From Mediterraneibacter glycyrrhizinilyticus (lineage in GTDB: Bacteria > Bacillota > Clostridia > Lachnospirales > Lachnospiraceae), in the NCBI RefSeq assembly GCF_016902345.1, contig NZ_JACJLR010000003.1:124001-188000 (forward strand): 64,000 nucleotides of DNA, written 5' to 3'. The notes beneath the pieces were generated by a model. The model searched no databases, was not told where the DNA came from, and saw nothing but the letters and a program-made list of their open reading frames with translations. A program made the translations under genes and the position numbers. Shown piece after piece: positions 16,296 through 26,791 of the stretch; the first letter of the stretch is position 1; each line of letters begins with the position of its first letter.

Positions 16296-17732
16296 TTATT
16301 CTACTGTCGCGATCCTCATCATATTGCTTGTGGTCGTATGCTCCTGTGAAATATTCTGAGACGGGATCCCTGCCGTGAGAACGACCAGATCACCGGGCTC
16401 GATAAACTGTTTCACTGTAGCCAGTTCGATCGCTCCATTACAGATGTCATCCGTTGTATTGAACTTCATGGTCTTCAGCGGCCTAACACCCCAGTAGATC
16501 GACATCCTTCTCAATGTTCTCTCATTCGGTGTGATACCCAGGATTTCCTGTTTCGGTCTTAACTTGGATACGACCCGTGTAGTCGCACCGGAAACTGACG
16601 GCGTGATAATGCACTTCGCATCCAGATTTGCCGCCGCAAGAACCGAGGAATATCCAATGGCACTGGACAGGCCGCTCTTGATATGTCCGCCTGTTTTTTC
16701 CAGCATTGCATCGTATTCCAGATGCTGCTCGGTGTTCTCGATGATGTGTACCATCATCTGGAGTGCTTCCAGAGGATATTTCCCCTGTGCTGTCTCGCCT
16801 GAGAGCATCACGGCATCTGTTCCGTCGTATACCGCATTCGCAACATCAGTCACCTCTGCTCTCGTCGGACGTGGATTGCGGATCATGGAATCCAGCATCT
16901 GGGTTGCCGTGATGACTGTCTTAAAGTTTTCATTGCATTTCTGGATCATCATCTTCTGCAGATAAGGCACTTCCTCCGCCGGGATCTCTACTCCAAGATC
17001 GCCGCGGGCTACCATGATTCCGTCTGCAGCGCGGATGATCTCGTCGATATTGCGGATTCCCTCCGCGTTCTCGATCTTCGCGATGATCGGAACAAAAGGT
17101 GCGTTCAGCTCTTTCAGATATGCCTTGATCTCAAGGACACACTCTGCGTTTCTCACAAAGGAAGCTGCGATAAAATCGATCCCCTGCTCCACGCCAAATT
17201 TGATATCATCTTTATCTTTCTCCGTGATCGCCGGAAGGCGGACCGGAACGTTCGGCACGTTCACGCCTTTCTTCTCTCCCAGCTCACCGCCGTTGACCAC
17301 CTCACAGATGATCTCTTTTTCTTTTTTTCCAACGACCTTTAATCCGATCAGGCCGTCATCGATCAGGATCGTAGAACCCTGGTCCACATCCTGCACAAGA
17401 CCTTCGTAAGTGATGGAAACCATCTTCTCATCCCCGACGATCTTTTCCGTAGTGAGGACAAATGTGGAGCCGGTCTCCAGCATCACTTTCTTTCCGTCTT
17501 TCAGTTCTCCCGTACGGATCTCCGGTCCTTTCGTATCCAGAAGGATCGCTGTGTTGGCGTGTTCCTCCTCCCTGAGCTGTTTGAGGAGATCCATTCTGCC
17601 TTTATGTTCTGCATGGTCGCCGTGGGAAAAGTTGAAACGCGCCACATCCATCCCGTTCTGGATCAGCTTTCTCATCAGGTCTCTGTTATTTGTATTCGGC
17701 CCCATCGTGCAGACTACTTTTGTTTTCTTCAT
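16296..17732 (-). CDS. pyk: Pyruvate kinase
   Basis: Transfers phosphate from phosphoenolpyruvate to ADP in the last step of glycolysis. The 478-residue protein has the N-terminal TMGPN motif, the active-site block with MVARGDLGVEIP and the TATQMLDSMI segment (catalytic Lys and metal ligands), and the C-terminal allosteric domain. It lacks the extra PEP-utiliser-like C-terminal domain found in Bacillus. The start at 17730-17732 has AAGGAG about 12 bases upstream; the frame extends 18 codons further without support. Lies 50 bases downstream of the rhomboid-like gene. Confidence 0.95.
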   Translation of the reverse strand: MKKTKVVCTMGPNTNNRDLMRKLIQNGMDVARFNFSHGDHAEHKGRMDLLKQLREEEHANTAILLDTKGPEIRTGELKDGKKVMLETGSTFVLTTEKIVGDEKMVSITYEGLVQDVDQGSTILIDDGLIGLKVVGKKEKEIICEVVNGGELGEKKGVNVPNVPVRLPAITEKDKDDIKFGVEQGIDFIAASFVRNAECVLEIKAYLKELNAPFVPIIAKIENAEGIRNIDEIIRAADGIMVARGDLGVEIPAEEVPYLQKMMIQKCNENFKTVITATQMLDSMIRNPRPTRAEVTDVANAVYDGTDAVMLSGETAQGKYPLEALQMMVHIIENTEQHLEYDAMLEKTGGHIKSGLSSAIGYSSVLAAANLDAKCIITPSVSGATTRVVSKLRPKQEILGITPNERTLRRMSIYWGVRPLKTMKFNTTDDICNGAIELATVKQFIEPGDLVVLTAGIPSQNISQEHTTTSNMMRIATVE

Positions 17733-17782
17733 TCCGTTTGTTCTCTCCTTTTTCGTCGTTTTCAAGTCTTTTATGTCTCTGT

Positions 17783-18628
17783 TCACTTCACATGTTCATG
17801 TGTGAACAGATGGTCCTGACAGTATTCATAGTTCCCTCTGCATTTTGAGCAGAACCGGAACTCCAGGTTCGGGTCGTCCAGTTCGGTACGCCCGCAGACC
17901 GCGCAGCGGTGTCTCGCTCCGCCTGCATAAGTCATATGCGGTCTTGACTGTTTCTTAAATTTTGCCTTGCGGGCCTGCTCTCTTGGCCCAAACCGGCGCA
18001 TATTCCTGCTTGACAGGAAAAAAATGACAAAGTTGAGCAGAGATGCCGCGATGGCAACGCGGCTGACAATCCCTCCGATGATAAAATAGTACAGAGCCAT
18101 CACCGCATAGACGATCGCCATCCATTTCATCTTGATCGGCAGGACAAAATAAAGCATCACTTCCATATCCGGATAAATCGCGGCAAATGCAAGGAAGATC
18201 GACATTGTGATATAATTCGTGCTCACAAGACCGATCGACGACAGTGATACCTCTGTTCCATACAGGAAAAAGAAAACGCCATACAGGATAAATACGGCGA
18301 TCACTGTGAACAGGATTCCCGAAAAAATATAAACATTATACCGGAATGTCCCCCAGGTCCTCTCAAGTGCGGTCCCCAGTGAATAATAGAGGAGCACTAA
18401 AAAGAAGAGAGAAATCAGATTTGTGGTTGGCGGGATAAAGACCCATGAGAGGATCCTCCAGATCTGCCCTCTTAAGATCAAAGCCGGTTCCAGTGTCAGC
18501 CATCTTATCATATTCGGCATAAGATAGATGATACCGCACCCGATCACATATCCTGCAAGCAGGTACACGGTCAGATTCGGTATCGCGTAACGTCCTAGTT
18601 TTCTTTCTAATTTGCCCAGCCAGTTCAA
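17783..18628 (-). CDS. Rhomboid-like membrane protein with C-terminal zinc ribbon
   Basis: 281 residues. Six or so hydrophobic segments (about 20-215) resemble the rhomboid/Derlin fold, with an LE-x3-G-x-FRYNVY loop typical of the superfamily, but the GxSG protease motif and the partner histidine are not visible; the corresponding position reads GLVSTN. It is therefore probably a non-proteolytic rhomboid-like protein. The C-terminal 60 residues carry two CxxC pairs (CAVC and CSKC) and a C/H tail, forming a zinc ribbon in the cytoplasm. The start is TTG (18626-18628), chosen because AAGGAG lies 8 bases upstream. Followed by pyk. Confidence 0.75.
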   Translation of the reverse strand: MNWLGKLERKLGRYAIPNLTVYLLAGYVIGCGIIYLMPNMIRWLTLEPALILRGQIWRILSWVFIPPTTNLISLFFLVLLYYSLGTALERTWGTFRYNVYIFSGILFTVIAVFILYGVFFFLYGTEVSLSSIGLVSTNYITMSIFLAFAAIYPDMEVMLYFVLPIKMKWMAIVYAVMALYYFIIGGIVSRVAIAASLLNFVIFFLSSRNMRRFGPREQARKAKFKKQSRPHMTYAGGARHRCAVCGRTELDDPNLEFRFCSKCRGNYEYCQDHLFTHEHVK

Positions 18629-18667
18629 AGAAATTACTCCTTACTTTATCGTTTTATTTTCTCTACA

Positions 18668-18696
18668 ATTGTACATTCAGAGATACTGTTTGTCAA
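18668..18696 (-). promoter_or_regulatory. Promoter of the rhomboid-like/pyk unit
   Basis: TTGACA (18691-18696), 17-bp spacer, TACAAT (18668-18673). Confidence 0.7.
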
Positions 18697-18791
18697 ACAC
18701 ATGTTGCCGCTTTTCCGGAGTTTAACAGGATCTTTATATAAATTACCCATATCTTGAGGAATTATCTTGAAATCCCGCATAATAATAACAA

Positions 18792-18820
18792 TTGTCTTTT
18801 TCATTATCCTGTCGTATAAT
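18792..18820 (+). promoter_or_regulatory. Promoter of the dehydratase activase gene
   Basis: TTGTCT (18792-18797), 17-bp spacer, TATAAT (18815-18820), giving a leader of about 80 bases. Confidence 0.7.
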
Positions 18821-18909
18821 GTAAGTTGTCGCGAATGCGGAAACACATTTAATAGGAAGTAACACATATAAAATAAAAAAGACGATTACAAAAGATTGGG
18901 GAATGAACT

Positions 18910-21900
18910 ATGAATTTGAATGAATTACATACTCTTGGAATCGATATCGGTTCCACCACAGTCAAGATCGCAGTGCTGGACAGCGAAAACGAGGTCCTGT
19001 TCTCAGACTACGAGAGGCACTTTGCCAACATCCAGGAAACCCTCTCCGACCTTCTCGGCCGCGCGATCTACAAACTGGGGCCGATCCAGGTTTCTCCGGT
19101 CATTACCGGAAGCGGCGGACTGTCACTTGCCAAACATCTGGGCGTTCCCTTTGTACAGGAGGTTATCGCAGTGTCTACTGCACTGCAGGACTATGCCCCC
19201 CAGACCGATGTTGCCATCGAGCTGGGCGGCGAGGATGCCAAGATCATCTATTTTGAGGGCGGCAATATTGAACAGAGGATGAACGGTGTCTGTGCCGGAG
19301 GCACAGGCTCCTTTATTGACCAGATGGCGTCCCTGCTCCAGACAGACGCTGCCGGCCTGAACGAATATGCAAAGAATTACAAGGCGCTCTACTCTATTGC
19401 AGCGCGCTGCGGTGTATTTGCCAAATCTGATATCCAGCCGCTGATCAACGACGGGGCGTCCAAGGAAGACCTGGCAGCTTCTATTTTCCAGGCGGTAGTA
19501 AACCAGACCATCAGCGGGCTTGCCTGTGGAAAACCGATCCGGGGACATGTGGCATTTCTGGGCGGGCCGCTGCACTTCCTGTCCGAACTGCGCGCCGCTT
19601 TCGTACGTACACTGAAACTGGACGACGAGCATACCATCGCACCGAATCACTCTCATCTGTTCGCAGCCGTCGGAAGCGCACTGAACTCAAAGAAAGATAC
19701 CGTGGTCGCGCTCCGCGAGCTTCAGAACCGGCTCGCCGGAAGGATCAAGATGGAGTTTGAGGTGGAGCGTCTGGATCCTCTTTTCGCCTCAACAGCAGAC
19801 TATGAGGAGTTCACCGCACGCCACGCGAAACATCAGGTCCCTGTCAAGGACCTTGCAACATATAAAGGCAAGGCTTTCCTGGGGATCGATGCCGGTTCCA
19901 CCACGACCAAAGCAGCACTGGTAGGCGAGGACGGAACACTGCTCTACTCCTTCTACCACAACAATGAGGGGGATCCGCTGGGAACTACCATCTCAGCGAT
20001 CAAGGAGATCTACAGTCAGCTTCCCGAAGATGTGGAGATCGTACACTCCTGCTCTACCGGATATGGCGAGGCTCTGGTCAAAGCAGCACTGATGCTGGAT
20101 GAGGGAGAAGTTGAGACCATCGCCCACTACTATGCCGCTGCGTTCTTTGAGCCGGACGTGGACTGTATCCTGGATATCGGCGGACAGGATATGAAGTGCA
20201 TCAAGATCAAGAACAAGACGGTGGACAGCGTGCAGCTCAACGAGGCATGTTCCTCCGGCTGCGGTTCATTCATCGAGACCTTCGCGAAGTCTCTGAACTA
20301 TTCTGTAGAAGACTTTGCCCACGAGGCACTCTATGCACAGAACCCCATCGATCTGGGAACCCGCTGTACCGTGTTCATGAATTCCAAGGTAAAACAGGCA
20401 CAGAAGGAAGGCGCTTCCGTGGCGGACATCTCTGCCGGGCTTGCCTACTCCGTCATCAAGAACGCCCTGTTTAAAGTCATTAAGGTATCTGATGCAACTG
20501 AGCTTGGAAATCACATTGTAGTCCAGGGCGGGACTTTCTATAATAATGCCGTCCTGAGAAGTTTCGAGAAGATCGCCGACTGCGAGGCGATCCGCCCGGA
20601 CATCGCCGGAATCATGGGGGCCTTCGGTGCAGCCCTCATCGCAAGAGAGCGTTACACAGAGTGTGAGGGAACGACCATGCTCTCCATCGACGAGATCCGT
20701 TCCCTGGAATACTCCACCACAATGACAAAATGCCGCGGATGTACCAATACCTGCCGTCTGACCATCAACCACTTCAGCGGCGGAAGAAAATTCATCACCG
20801 GAAACCGCTGCGAGCGGGGACTTGGAAAAGAAAAGGCAAAGAATACCATGCCGAACCTGTTTGACTACAAGTTCCACCGCTACTTTGACTACACTCCACT
20901 GGAAGAGTCGGAGGCAAAGCGGGGTGTCATCGGTATCCCGCGGGTGCTCAACATATACGAAAACTACCCGTTCTGGTTCACTTTCTTTACAAAACTGGGA
21001 TTCCGTGTCCTGCTCTCTCCGGCTTCCACGCGGAAGATCTACGAGCTTGGCATTGAGTCCATCCCAAGTGAATCAGAGTGTTATCCGGCGAAACTGGCGC
21101 ACGGTCATGTGCAGTGGCTGATCAACGAAGGAGTGAAACATATCTTCTATCCTTCCATTCCTTACGAGCGGAATGAGTTCGAAGATGCCAATAATCACTA
21201 CAACTGCCCGATCGTCACCTCCTACCCGGAGAATATCAAGAACAATATGGATCCCATCGTAAACGGTGAAGTTGACTTCATCCACCCGTTCCTCTCCTTC
21301 CAGAGCGAGGAGACTATCTCCTACCGTCTGATCGAGGAGCTCGGGAAAAAATTCTCACTCTCCGATGAAGAGATCCGTTCCGCCGTCCATGACGCATGGA
21401 GCGAGCTGGCAGCATGCCGCGAGGATATGCACCGCAAGGGCGAGGAGACCATCAAGTTCTTAAACGACACCGGAAACAGAGGGATCGTCCTTGCCGGACG
21501 CCCGTACCACATTGACCCTGAGGTCAACCACGGGCTGCCGGAGATGATCACCTCCTACAATATCGCCGTTCTGACAGAGGATTCCGTCTCCCACCTTCAC
21601 CAGGTGGAGCGTCCCTTAAACGTCATGGACCAGTGGATGTACCACTCCCGTCTGTACGCGGCGGCGAACTATGTAAAGACTACGGAGAACCTAGAACTGA
21701 TCCAGCTCAACTCCTTCGGATGCGGTCTGGATGCGGTCACTACAGATCAGGTGGCAGAGATCCTGACCAACTCAGGGAAGATCTACACCACGCTGAAGAT
21801 CGACGAGGTCAACAACCTGGGAGCGGCAAGAATCCGCGTCCGCTCTCTCCTCGCGGCGATCCGCGTCAGGGATCAGCACAAAGAGACACGGGAAATCAAA

Positions 21901-23199
21901 CCTGCATCCATTGAGAAAGTGCCGTTTACAAAAGAAATGCGCCAGACCCACACGATCCTCTGCCCACAGATGTCCCCGATCCACTTCGAGCTTCTGGAAC
22001 CGGCGTTCAAGGCAGCGGGATACAAGATCGAAGTCCTGCCCAACGATAACAAACAGGCAGTAGATATGGGACTGAAATATGTAAATAACGACGCATGCTA
22101 CCCGTCGCTGATCGTGGTCGGACAGATCATGGACGCGATCCTGTCCGGTCAGTACGACACAGACCATCTGGCAGTCATCATCAGCCAGACAGGAGGCGGA
22201 TGCCGTGCTTCCAACTACATCGGCTTTATCCGCCGGGCACTAAAGAAAGCAGGCTACGGTCACATCCCGGTTATCTCCATCAACTTAAGCGGACTGGAGG
22301 CAAATCCGGGATTCAAGATCACACTCCCGCTTGCTGTACGCATTGCCTATGCAGCTGTATTCGGAGATATCTTTATGAAGTGCGTCTACAGGATGCGTCC
22401 ATATGAGGCAGTGCCGGGCACGACAAATGCGATCCACCGCAAATGGGTGGCTGTATGCCAGAAGTTTGTGTCTGAGGGGTATCCGTCACGCAGGAAGTTC
22501 AAGAAGCTCTGCCGTGACATCATCAACGACTTTGACAACATCGAGATCCTGGACATCAAGAAGCCCCGCGTCGGCGTGGTAGGCGAGATCCTCGTCAAAT
22601 TCCTGCCGGCGGCCAACAACCATCTGGTGGACCTTCTCGAGGCGGAAGGCGCCGAGGCGGTCGTACCGGATCTGATCGACTTCATGCAGTACTGCTTCTA
22701 TAACCAGAATTTCAAGGTATCTCACCTTGGTTTCGCCAAATCAAAGGCACTGCTGGGCAATCTGGGGATCAAAGCCGTAGAATGGCTCCGCGCCCCGGCT
22801 TCCAAAGCATTTGCCGAGAGTAAGCACTTCACTCCTCCGGCTCACATCGAGGATCTGGCGAAGATGGCGTCTGAGATCGTCTCCATCGGCAACCAGACCG
22901 GAGAGGGATGGTTCCTGACCGGAGAGATGCTGGAGCTGATCCACAGCGGCGCAGGCAATATCGTCTGCACCCAGCCCTTTGCCTGCCTCCCGAACCATGT
23001 TGTCGGAAAAGGCGTGATCAAAGAGCTGCGCCGTCTCCACCCGAGTTCAAACATCGTCGCCATCGACTTCGATCCGGGTGCAAGCGAGGTCAACCAGCTC
23101 AACAGGATCAAACTGATGCTCTCAACAGCATTCAAAAACCTGGAAAAAGAACAGGCAGAAACGGAAGACGAAACATCGTCAGAGGAAGCGACAGCATAA
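18910..23199 (+). CDS. Fused 2-hydroxyacyl-CoA dehydratase activase-like protein
   Basis: 1429-residue multidomain protein of the BadF/BcrA/HgdC superfamily. Two tandem ATPase modules have phosphate loops [10 protein letters not shown] (about residue 10) and [10 protein letters not shown] (about 326), and each repeats the iron-sulfur cysteines of HgdC (CAGGTGSF with ARCGVFAKS, and CSSGCGSF with TRCTVFMNS). A cysteine cluster follows (KCRGCTNTC, then NRC), then a DUF2229-type and dehydratase-like half (about 660-1400) with more conserved cysteines. Such proteins couple ATP hydrolysis to one-electron reduction, as in 2-hydroxyglutaryl-CoA dehydratase activation, but no dehydratase subunits are adjacent and the substrate is unknown. 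Cytoplasmic. Monocistronic, with its own promoter and terminator. Confidence 0.88.
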   Translation: MNLNELHTLGIDIGSTTVKIAVLDSENEVLFSDYERHFANIQETLSDLLGRAIYKLGPIQVSPVITGSGGLSLAKHLGVPFVQEVIAVSTALQDYAPQTDVAIELGGEDAKIIYFEGGNIEQRMNGVCAGGTGSFIDQMASLLQTDAAGLNEYAKNYKALYSIAARCGVFAKSDIQPLINDGASKEDLAASIFQAVVNQTISGLACGKPIRGHVAFLGGPLHFLSELRAAFVRTLKLDDEHTIAPNHSHLFAAVGSALNSKKDTVVALRELQNRLAGRIKMEFEVERLDPLFASTADYEEFTARHAKHQVPVKDLATYKGKAFLGIDAGSTTTKAALVGEDGTLLYSFYHNNEGDPLGTTISAIKEIYSQLPEDVEIVHSCSTGYGEALVKAALMLDEGEVETIAHYYAAAFFEPDVDCILDIGGQDMKCIKIKNKTVDSVQLNEACSSGCGSFIETFAKSLNYSVEDFAHEALYAQNPIDLGTRCTVFMNSKVKQAQKEGASVADISAGLAYSVIKNALFKVIKVSDATELGNHIVVQGGTFYNNAVLRSFEKIADCEAIRPDIAGIMGAFGAALIARERYTECEGTTMLSIDEIRSLEYSTTMTKCRGCTNTCRLTINHFSGGRKFITGNRCERGLGKEKAKNTMPNLFDYKFHRYFDYTPLEESEAKRGVIGIPRVLNIYENYPFWFTFFTKLGFRVLLSPASTRKIYELGIESIPSESECYPAKLAHGHVQWLINEGVKHIFYPSIPYERNEFEDANNHYNCPIVTSYPENIKNNMDPIVNGEVDFIHPFLSFQSEETISYRLIEELGKKFSLSDEEIRSAVHDAWSELAACREDMHRKGEETIKFLNDTGNRGIVLAGRPYHIDPEVNHGLPEMITSYNIAVLTEDSVSHLHQVERPLNVMDQWMYHSRLYAAANYVKTTENLELIQLNSFGCGLDAVTTDQVAEILTNSGKIYTTLKIDEVNNLGAARIRVRSLLAAIRVRDQHKETREIKPASIEKVPFTKEMRQTHTILCPQMSPIHFELLEPAFKAAGYKIEVLPNDNKQAVDMGLKYVNNDACYPSLIVVGQIMDAILSGQYDTDHLAVIISQTGGGCRASNYIGFIRRALKKAGYGHIPVISINLSGLEANPGFKITLPLAVRIAYAAVFGDIFMKCVYRMRPYEAVPGTTNAIHRKWVAVCQKFVSEGYPSRRKFKKLCRDIINDFDNIEILDIKKPRVGVVGEILVKFLPAANNHLVDLLEAEGAEAVVPDLIDFMQYCFYNQNFKVSHLGFAKSKALLGNLGIKAVEWLRAPASKAFAESKHFTPPAHIEDLAKMASEIVSIGNQTGEGWFLTGEMLELIHSGAGNIVCTQPFACLPNHVVGKGVIKELRRLHPSSNIVAIDFDPGASEVNQLNRIKLMLSTAFKNLEKEQAETEDETSSEEATA

Positions 23200-23215
23200 G
23201 CTGTTCGAATAAAAG

Positions 23216-23278
23216 AAAATACCGGATACAAAACCCGCAGCGGTCGCTGAGACCTGGTTTTTGTATCCGGTATTTTTT
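23216..23278. terminator. Bidirectional terminator
   Basis: AAAATACCGGATACAAAA pairs with TTTTTGTATCCGGTATTTT around a loop of about 22 bases, with T6 on the plus side and a matching A-rich 5' side. It serves the activase gene and, in the other direction, the small membrane protein gene. Confidence 0.85.
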
Positions 23279-23291
23279 GTTTATTGTACTT

Positions 23292-23582
23292 TTACACATC
23301 TGCTCTGTAAAGGAAGAAGGCACCCCCAAACAGTCCCAGGATGATACCTGCATAACCGCCGGCACAGATGATCTCCGCCAGCGCTCCCACAAGATCAGCT
23401 CCCATCGCCGCACATACCGCGCTTCCTGCCAGGACTCCCGCCAGCGTCCACCCGATGATCATCACCGGAAGAAAAACTGACACCGCATGGCTTCTGTCCA
23501 TATACCGATTGATAAACTTCCATAATCCTCTGTACATTCTGATCCCCCATTTCTTTCCGTCCAAAAACGTCCGGACTGTCAT
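23292..23582 (-). CDS. Small two-helix membrane protein, unknown function
   Basis: 96 residues: a basic N-terminal 30 residues, then two hydrophobic glycine/alanine-rich helices (about 33-58 and 65-90) with a short loop, ending in a charged tail. No family recognised. A TATAAT lies about 25 bases before the first ATG. A second ATG 15 codons in (23535-23537) is preceded by GGGGGA and may be the real start, giving an 81-residue protein. Flanked by terminators and by the HAD phosphatase gene on the same strand 100 bases upstream. Confidence 0.6.
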   Translation of the reverse strand: MTVRTFLDGKKWGIRMYRGLWKFINRYMDRSHAVSVFLPVMIIGWTLAGVLAGSAVCAAMGADLVGALAEIICAGGYAGIILGLFGGAFFLYRADV

Positions 23583-23685
23583 CTTCTTTCTCAGGTTGAC
23601 TTTATTATAGGATCTGAATGTAAAAACTGGATCCGACAGGTGATAAATTTATGTAAAATTCAGCCGTCTCATTGCAGCCAGCCCG

Positions 23686-24333
23686 TCATACCAGGATCTC
23701 TCCCGCTTCCTCCGGGGTTGCCGCGATATAGTCCGGCCCGGCGCCTTCAAGCTCCTTCTCGCTCCCATATCCGTAAAGGACCCCCATAGAATGGATCCCC
23801 GCTGCCTTCGCGCCCTCAATGTCATACTGGCGGTCTCCGACCATGATGACCGCCTCCCTGTCATCCACACCGCAGGATGCAAGAACATATTCGATAACTT
23901 CTTTTTTTGCGGTCCGCCTCCCGTCCATCAGCGCTCCGCCGATAAAGGCAAAATGCTCTGCAATGCCGAAATACTCTGCGATCTGCACTGCATACTTCTC
24001 TGGTTTGGACGTCGCCATTGCCACCGTAATTCCCGCATCCTTCAGTCTCTTCAACAGCTGGATCACACCCTCATAGAGACGGTTCTCAAAAATCCCTCTC
24101 TCACCATAGTATTCCCGGTAAGAAGAGACCATCTCAGCCGCTTCACTATCTGTGATCCCACAGAAATCCCGGAACTGTTCTTTCAGAGGCGGGCCGATGA
24201 AAGTCCGAAGCTCTTCTTCTCCCGGTACCTCCATCCCGTGTTTCTCCAGGGCATACCTCACGCCTCCCATGATCCCGGGGCCGGAGTCTGTGATCGTACC
24301 GTCAAGGTCTAAAAGTACTGTCTGATATCTCAT
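23686..24333 (-). CDS. HAD family hydrolase (phosphoglycolate phosphatase type)
   Basis: 215-residue HAD phosphatase with motif I LLDLDGTITDS, a helical cap (about 20-85), motif II MATSKPEK (Thr/Ser and Lys) and motif IV VGDRQYDIEGA. It has the arrangement of PGP/Gph-like enzymes; the actual substrate is not predictable. AAGGAG lies 9 bases before the ATG. It begins 67 bases after greA and is probably co-transcribed with it. Confidence 0.88.
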   Translation of the reverse strand: MRYQTVLLDLDGTITDSGPGIMGGVRYALEKHGMEVPGEEELRTFIGPPLKEQFRDFCGITDSEAAEMVSSYREYYGERGIFENRLYEGVIQLLKRLKDAGITVAMATSKPEKYAVQIAEYFGIAEHFAFIGGALMDGRRTAKKEVIEYVLASCGVDDREAVIMVGDRQYDIEGAKAAGIHSMGVLYGYGSEKELEGAGPDYIAATPEEAGEILV

Positions 24334-24400
24334 TTCCAGTTCTCCTTCTAAATAATCAGGTCCAAAGTGTCTGCGTCAGGAAGCCTCTCTTTTTCAGAGC

Positions 24401-24904
24401 TCAAAAGCTCCGGATCTGGTCGTCGTCCTCGCTCTCCGTCTTGATCACTTTCTGTATCACGACATAATATCCATAGTCATTGTTCACCTTCACGTATACC
24501 CGGTCTCCTTCTCTGTGTCCGAGCAGCGCTTTTCCAATCGGAGACTCGATGCTGACCAGCCCATTCAGGGAACTTCCACGCACTGAGGTCACGATCCGGT
24601 AAGTCTCCACCTCATCGTCATCCTCACAGTATATCTCAACCGTATTGTTCAGCCCGACTTCATCTGCCGCCGAGTGATCCTCCACGATCACAGCGGTCTT
24701 CAGCATCCTCTCCAGGTAACGGATCCGGCTCTCATTCCGGTTCTTCTCCTTCTTCGCTGCATGGTACTCAAAGTTTTCGCTCAAATCTCCATGGGAACGG
24801 GCTTCTTTGACCGCCTCAATCAGTTCTTTTCGTTCCACCAGCTTCCGATGCTCAATCTCCGCCTGTATTTTCTCCACATCGCTTTTTGTCAGTTTCTCTC
24901 GCAT
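24401..24904 (-). CDS. greA: GreA/GreB family transcription elongation factor
   Basis: Rescues backtracked RNA polymerase by stimulating transcript cleavage through its secondary channel. The 167-residue protein has the N-terminal coiled coil with acidic tip loop (ARSHGDLSENFEYHAAK, including the conserved D and E), then the C-terminal FKBP-like domain with SIESPIGKALLGHREGD. The last 12 residues are an acidic extension. GAGG lies 9 bases before the ATG. Upstream of a HAD phosphatase gene in one probable unit. Confidence 0.92.
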   Translation of the reverse strand: MREKLTKSDVEKIQAEIEHRKLVERKELIEAVKEARSHGDLSENFEYHAAKKEKNRNESRIRYLERMLKTAVIVEDHSAADEVGLNNTVEIYCEDDDEVETYRIVTSVRGSSLNGLVSIESPIGKALLGHREGDRVYVKVNNDYGYYVVIQKVIKTESEDDDQIRSF

Positions 24905-24986
24905 AATATCAACCTCTTTGCCTTTATAATAGGAAACCGTTTCCGCAGTTTTCTGGTCACACCGGAAACCAGGCCCTCACAGATGG

Positions 24987-25018
24987 AAAACTCCCAGGAG
25001 ATCTGGATCTCCTGAGAG
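24987..25018 (-). terminator. gpmI terminator
   Basis: CTC-CAGGAGATC and GATCTCCTG-GAG arms (one mismatch) with a 2-base loop region, followed on the minus strand by TTTTCC, about 60 bases after the gpmI stop. Confidence 0.7.
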
Positions 25019-25076
25019 TACATTTCCAAACAGTCTTTAAAACTGTATTGCACCTCATTTTTCGCTGAAGCACTCT

Positions 25077-26615
25077 TTATTTCACGAGCAGTGATGTCCC
25101 TGTCATCTCTTTCGGCTGCTCCATGCCCATCATCTCGATCAGTGTGGGCGCGATGTCAGCCAGGCATCCGCCTTCTCTGAGTTTATAGGACGGATCCGCG
25201 TTCACAAGGATGAACGGCACCTGATTAGTGGTATGAGCTGTGAACGGCTCTCCTGTCTCCTCGTCGATCAGCTGCTCTGCGTTTCCGTGGTCAGCGCAGA
25301 TGAACATCTGCCCGTCAACCGCTTTGATCGCGTCAACCGCTTTTCCGACGCACTCATCAACTGCCTCGATGGCCTTGACCGCCGCGCTCTCAACTCCTGT
25401 ATGTCCGACCATATCCGGATTTGCAAAGTTGATGATGATCACATCGTATTTATCAGATTTGATCGCCTCAACCAGCTTATCGCACACTTCATACGCGCTC
25501 ATCTCCGGCTTCAGGTCGTAAGTCGCAACCTTCGGTGATTTTACGAGGATCCTGTCCTCTCCCGGATTCGGCTCTTCAACACCACCGTTGAAGAAAAACG
25601 TCACATGAGCATATTTTTCTGTCTCGGCGATACGTGCCTGCTTCAGATCATGTGCTGCAAGGAACTCACCAAATGTATTTGTGATCTCCTCTTTTACAAA
25701 TGCCACCTGCTTATTCGGAATCGTGACATCATATTCTGTGAAGCACACATACGTTGTCTTCACTCTCTCTCCTCTGTCAAATCCCGTGAAATCATCATCA
25801 CAGAACGTTCTCGTGATCTCTCTTGCGCGGTCCGGACGGAAGTTAAAGAAGATGATGGAATCGCCGTCCTTTACTGTAGCGGTCGGAGCTCCGTCTTTCA
25901 TGACCACCATGGGCTCCACGAATTCGTCCGTCTTCTCGTTGTCATAGGAAGCCTGGATCCCCTCTGTCGCTGAGGCAGCCTCAACTCCCTCGCCCTTTAC
26001 GAGTGCGTTGTATGCTCTCTCCACACGATCCCAGCGGTTATCTCTGTCCATCGCATAGTAGCGTCCTGCGACTGTGGCAACCTTGCCGACACCGATCTCT
26101 TTCATCTTTGCTTCCAGCTCTTCCACATACTCTTTTCCGGATGCCGGAGGTGTATCACGTCCGTCAAGGAAACAGTGTACGTAGACTTTCTCCAGTCCCT
26201 GTCTCTTTGCCAGCTCCAGGAGCCCGTAGATATGTGTGTTGTGGCTGTGTACGCCGCCGTCGGATACCAGCCCCATCATATGAAGGGCAGAATCATTTTT
26301 CTTTGCATTCTCGCATGCAGCAAGGAGCGCTTTATTCTCAAAGAAATCGCCATCCTGGATCGCTTTTGTGATCTTTGTCAGATCCTGATAGACAATGCGT
26401 CCGGCCCCCATATTCAGATGTCCTACCTCGGAGTTTCCCATCTGTCCGTCCGGAAGCCCTACTGCCATTCCGCTGGCATTTCCTTTCACAAACGGGCACT
26501 CTGCCATCAACTTGTCCATCACCGGCGTAGCCGCCTCCGCAACTGCATTGCCGTGTTTGTCATCTCTCAAGCCGTAGCCGTCTAATATCATCAATACGGT
26601 TGGTTTTTTACTCAT
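25077..26615 (-). CDS. gpmI: 2,3-bisphosphoglycerate-independent phosphoglycerate mutase
   Basis: Interconverts 3- and 2-phosphoglycerate through a phosphoserine, using two manganese ions. The 512-residue protein has the metal site MILDGYG at the N-terminus, the nucleophilic serine in GNSEVGH, the substrate loop with [11 protein letters not shown], and the C-terminal metal ligands in [12 protein letters not shown] and ADHGNAE. The start at 26613-26615 (MSKKPTVLM) is 8 bases from AGGAG; the frame extends 8 codons further. It belongs to the glycolytic cluster but has its own promoter. Confidence 0.95.
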   Translation of the reverse strand: MSKKPTVLMILDGYGLRDDKHGNAVAEAATPVMDKLMAECPFVKGNASGMAVGLPDGQMGNSEVGHLNMGAGRIVYQDLTKITKAIQDGDFFENKALLAACENAKKNDSALHMMGLVSDGGVHSHNTHIYGLLELAKRQGLEKVYVHCFLDGRDTPPASGKEYVEELEAKMKEIGVGKVATVAGRYYAMDRDNRWDRVERAYNALVKGEGVEAASATEGIQASYDNEKTDEFVEPMVVMKDGAPTATVKDGDSIIFFNFRPDRAREITRTFCDDDFTGFDRGERVKTTYVCFTEYDVTIPNKQVAFVKEEITNTFGEFLAAHDLKQARIAETEKYAHVTFFFNGGVEEPNPGEDRILVKSPKVATYDLKPEMSAYEVCDKLVEAIKSDKYDVIIINFANPDMVGHTGVESAAVKAIEAVDECVGKAVDAIKAVDGQMFICADHGNAEQLIDEETGEPFTAHTTNQVPFILVNADPSYKLREGGCLADIAPTLIEMMGMEQPKEMTGTSLLVK

Positions 26616-26662
26616 ATCCATATCTCCTTTATTGTACATTTCTGGTTTTTATCCCGCTATTT

Positions 26663-26691
26663 ATTGTACCCGTTTTCCGTACAATTTTCAA
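26663..26691 (-). promoter_or_regulatory. gpmI promoter
   Basis: TTGAAA (26686-26691), 17-bp spacer, TACAAT (26663-26668). Confidence 0.7.
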
Positions 26692-26791
26692 GACGGACAG
26701 TCTACATATTTTACCGATCACATACGAAACATGCTTCTCTGCATCTTTTTCTTCCATGATCAGGACAGCTTCAGAGCGGTTCCAGTCCGTC

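Noticed and set aside
18646-18867. 73-codon minus-strand frame upstream of the rhomboid-like gene
   Set aside because: It spans the rhomboid-like promoter and the opposite promoter and lacks a ribosome site.
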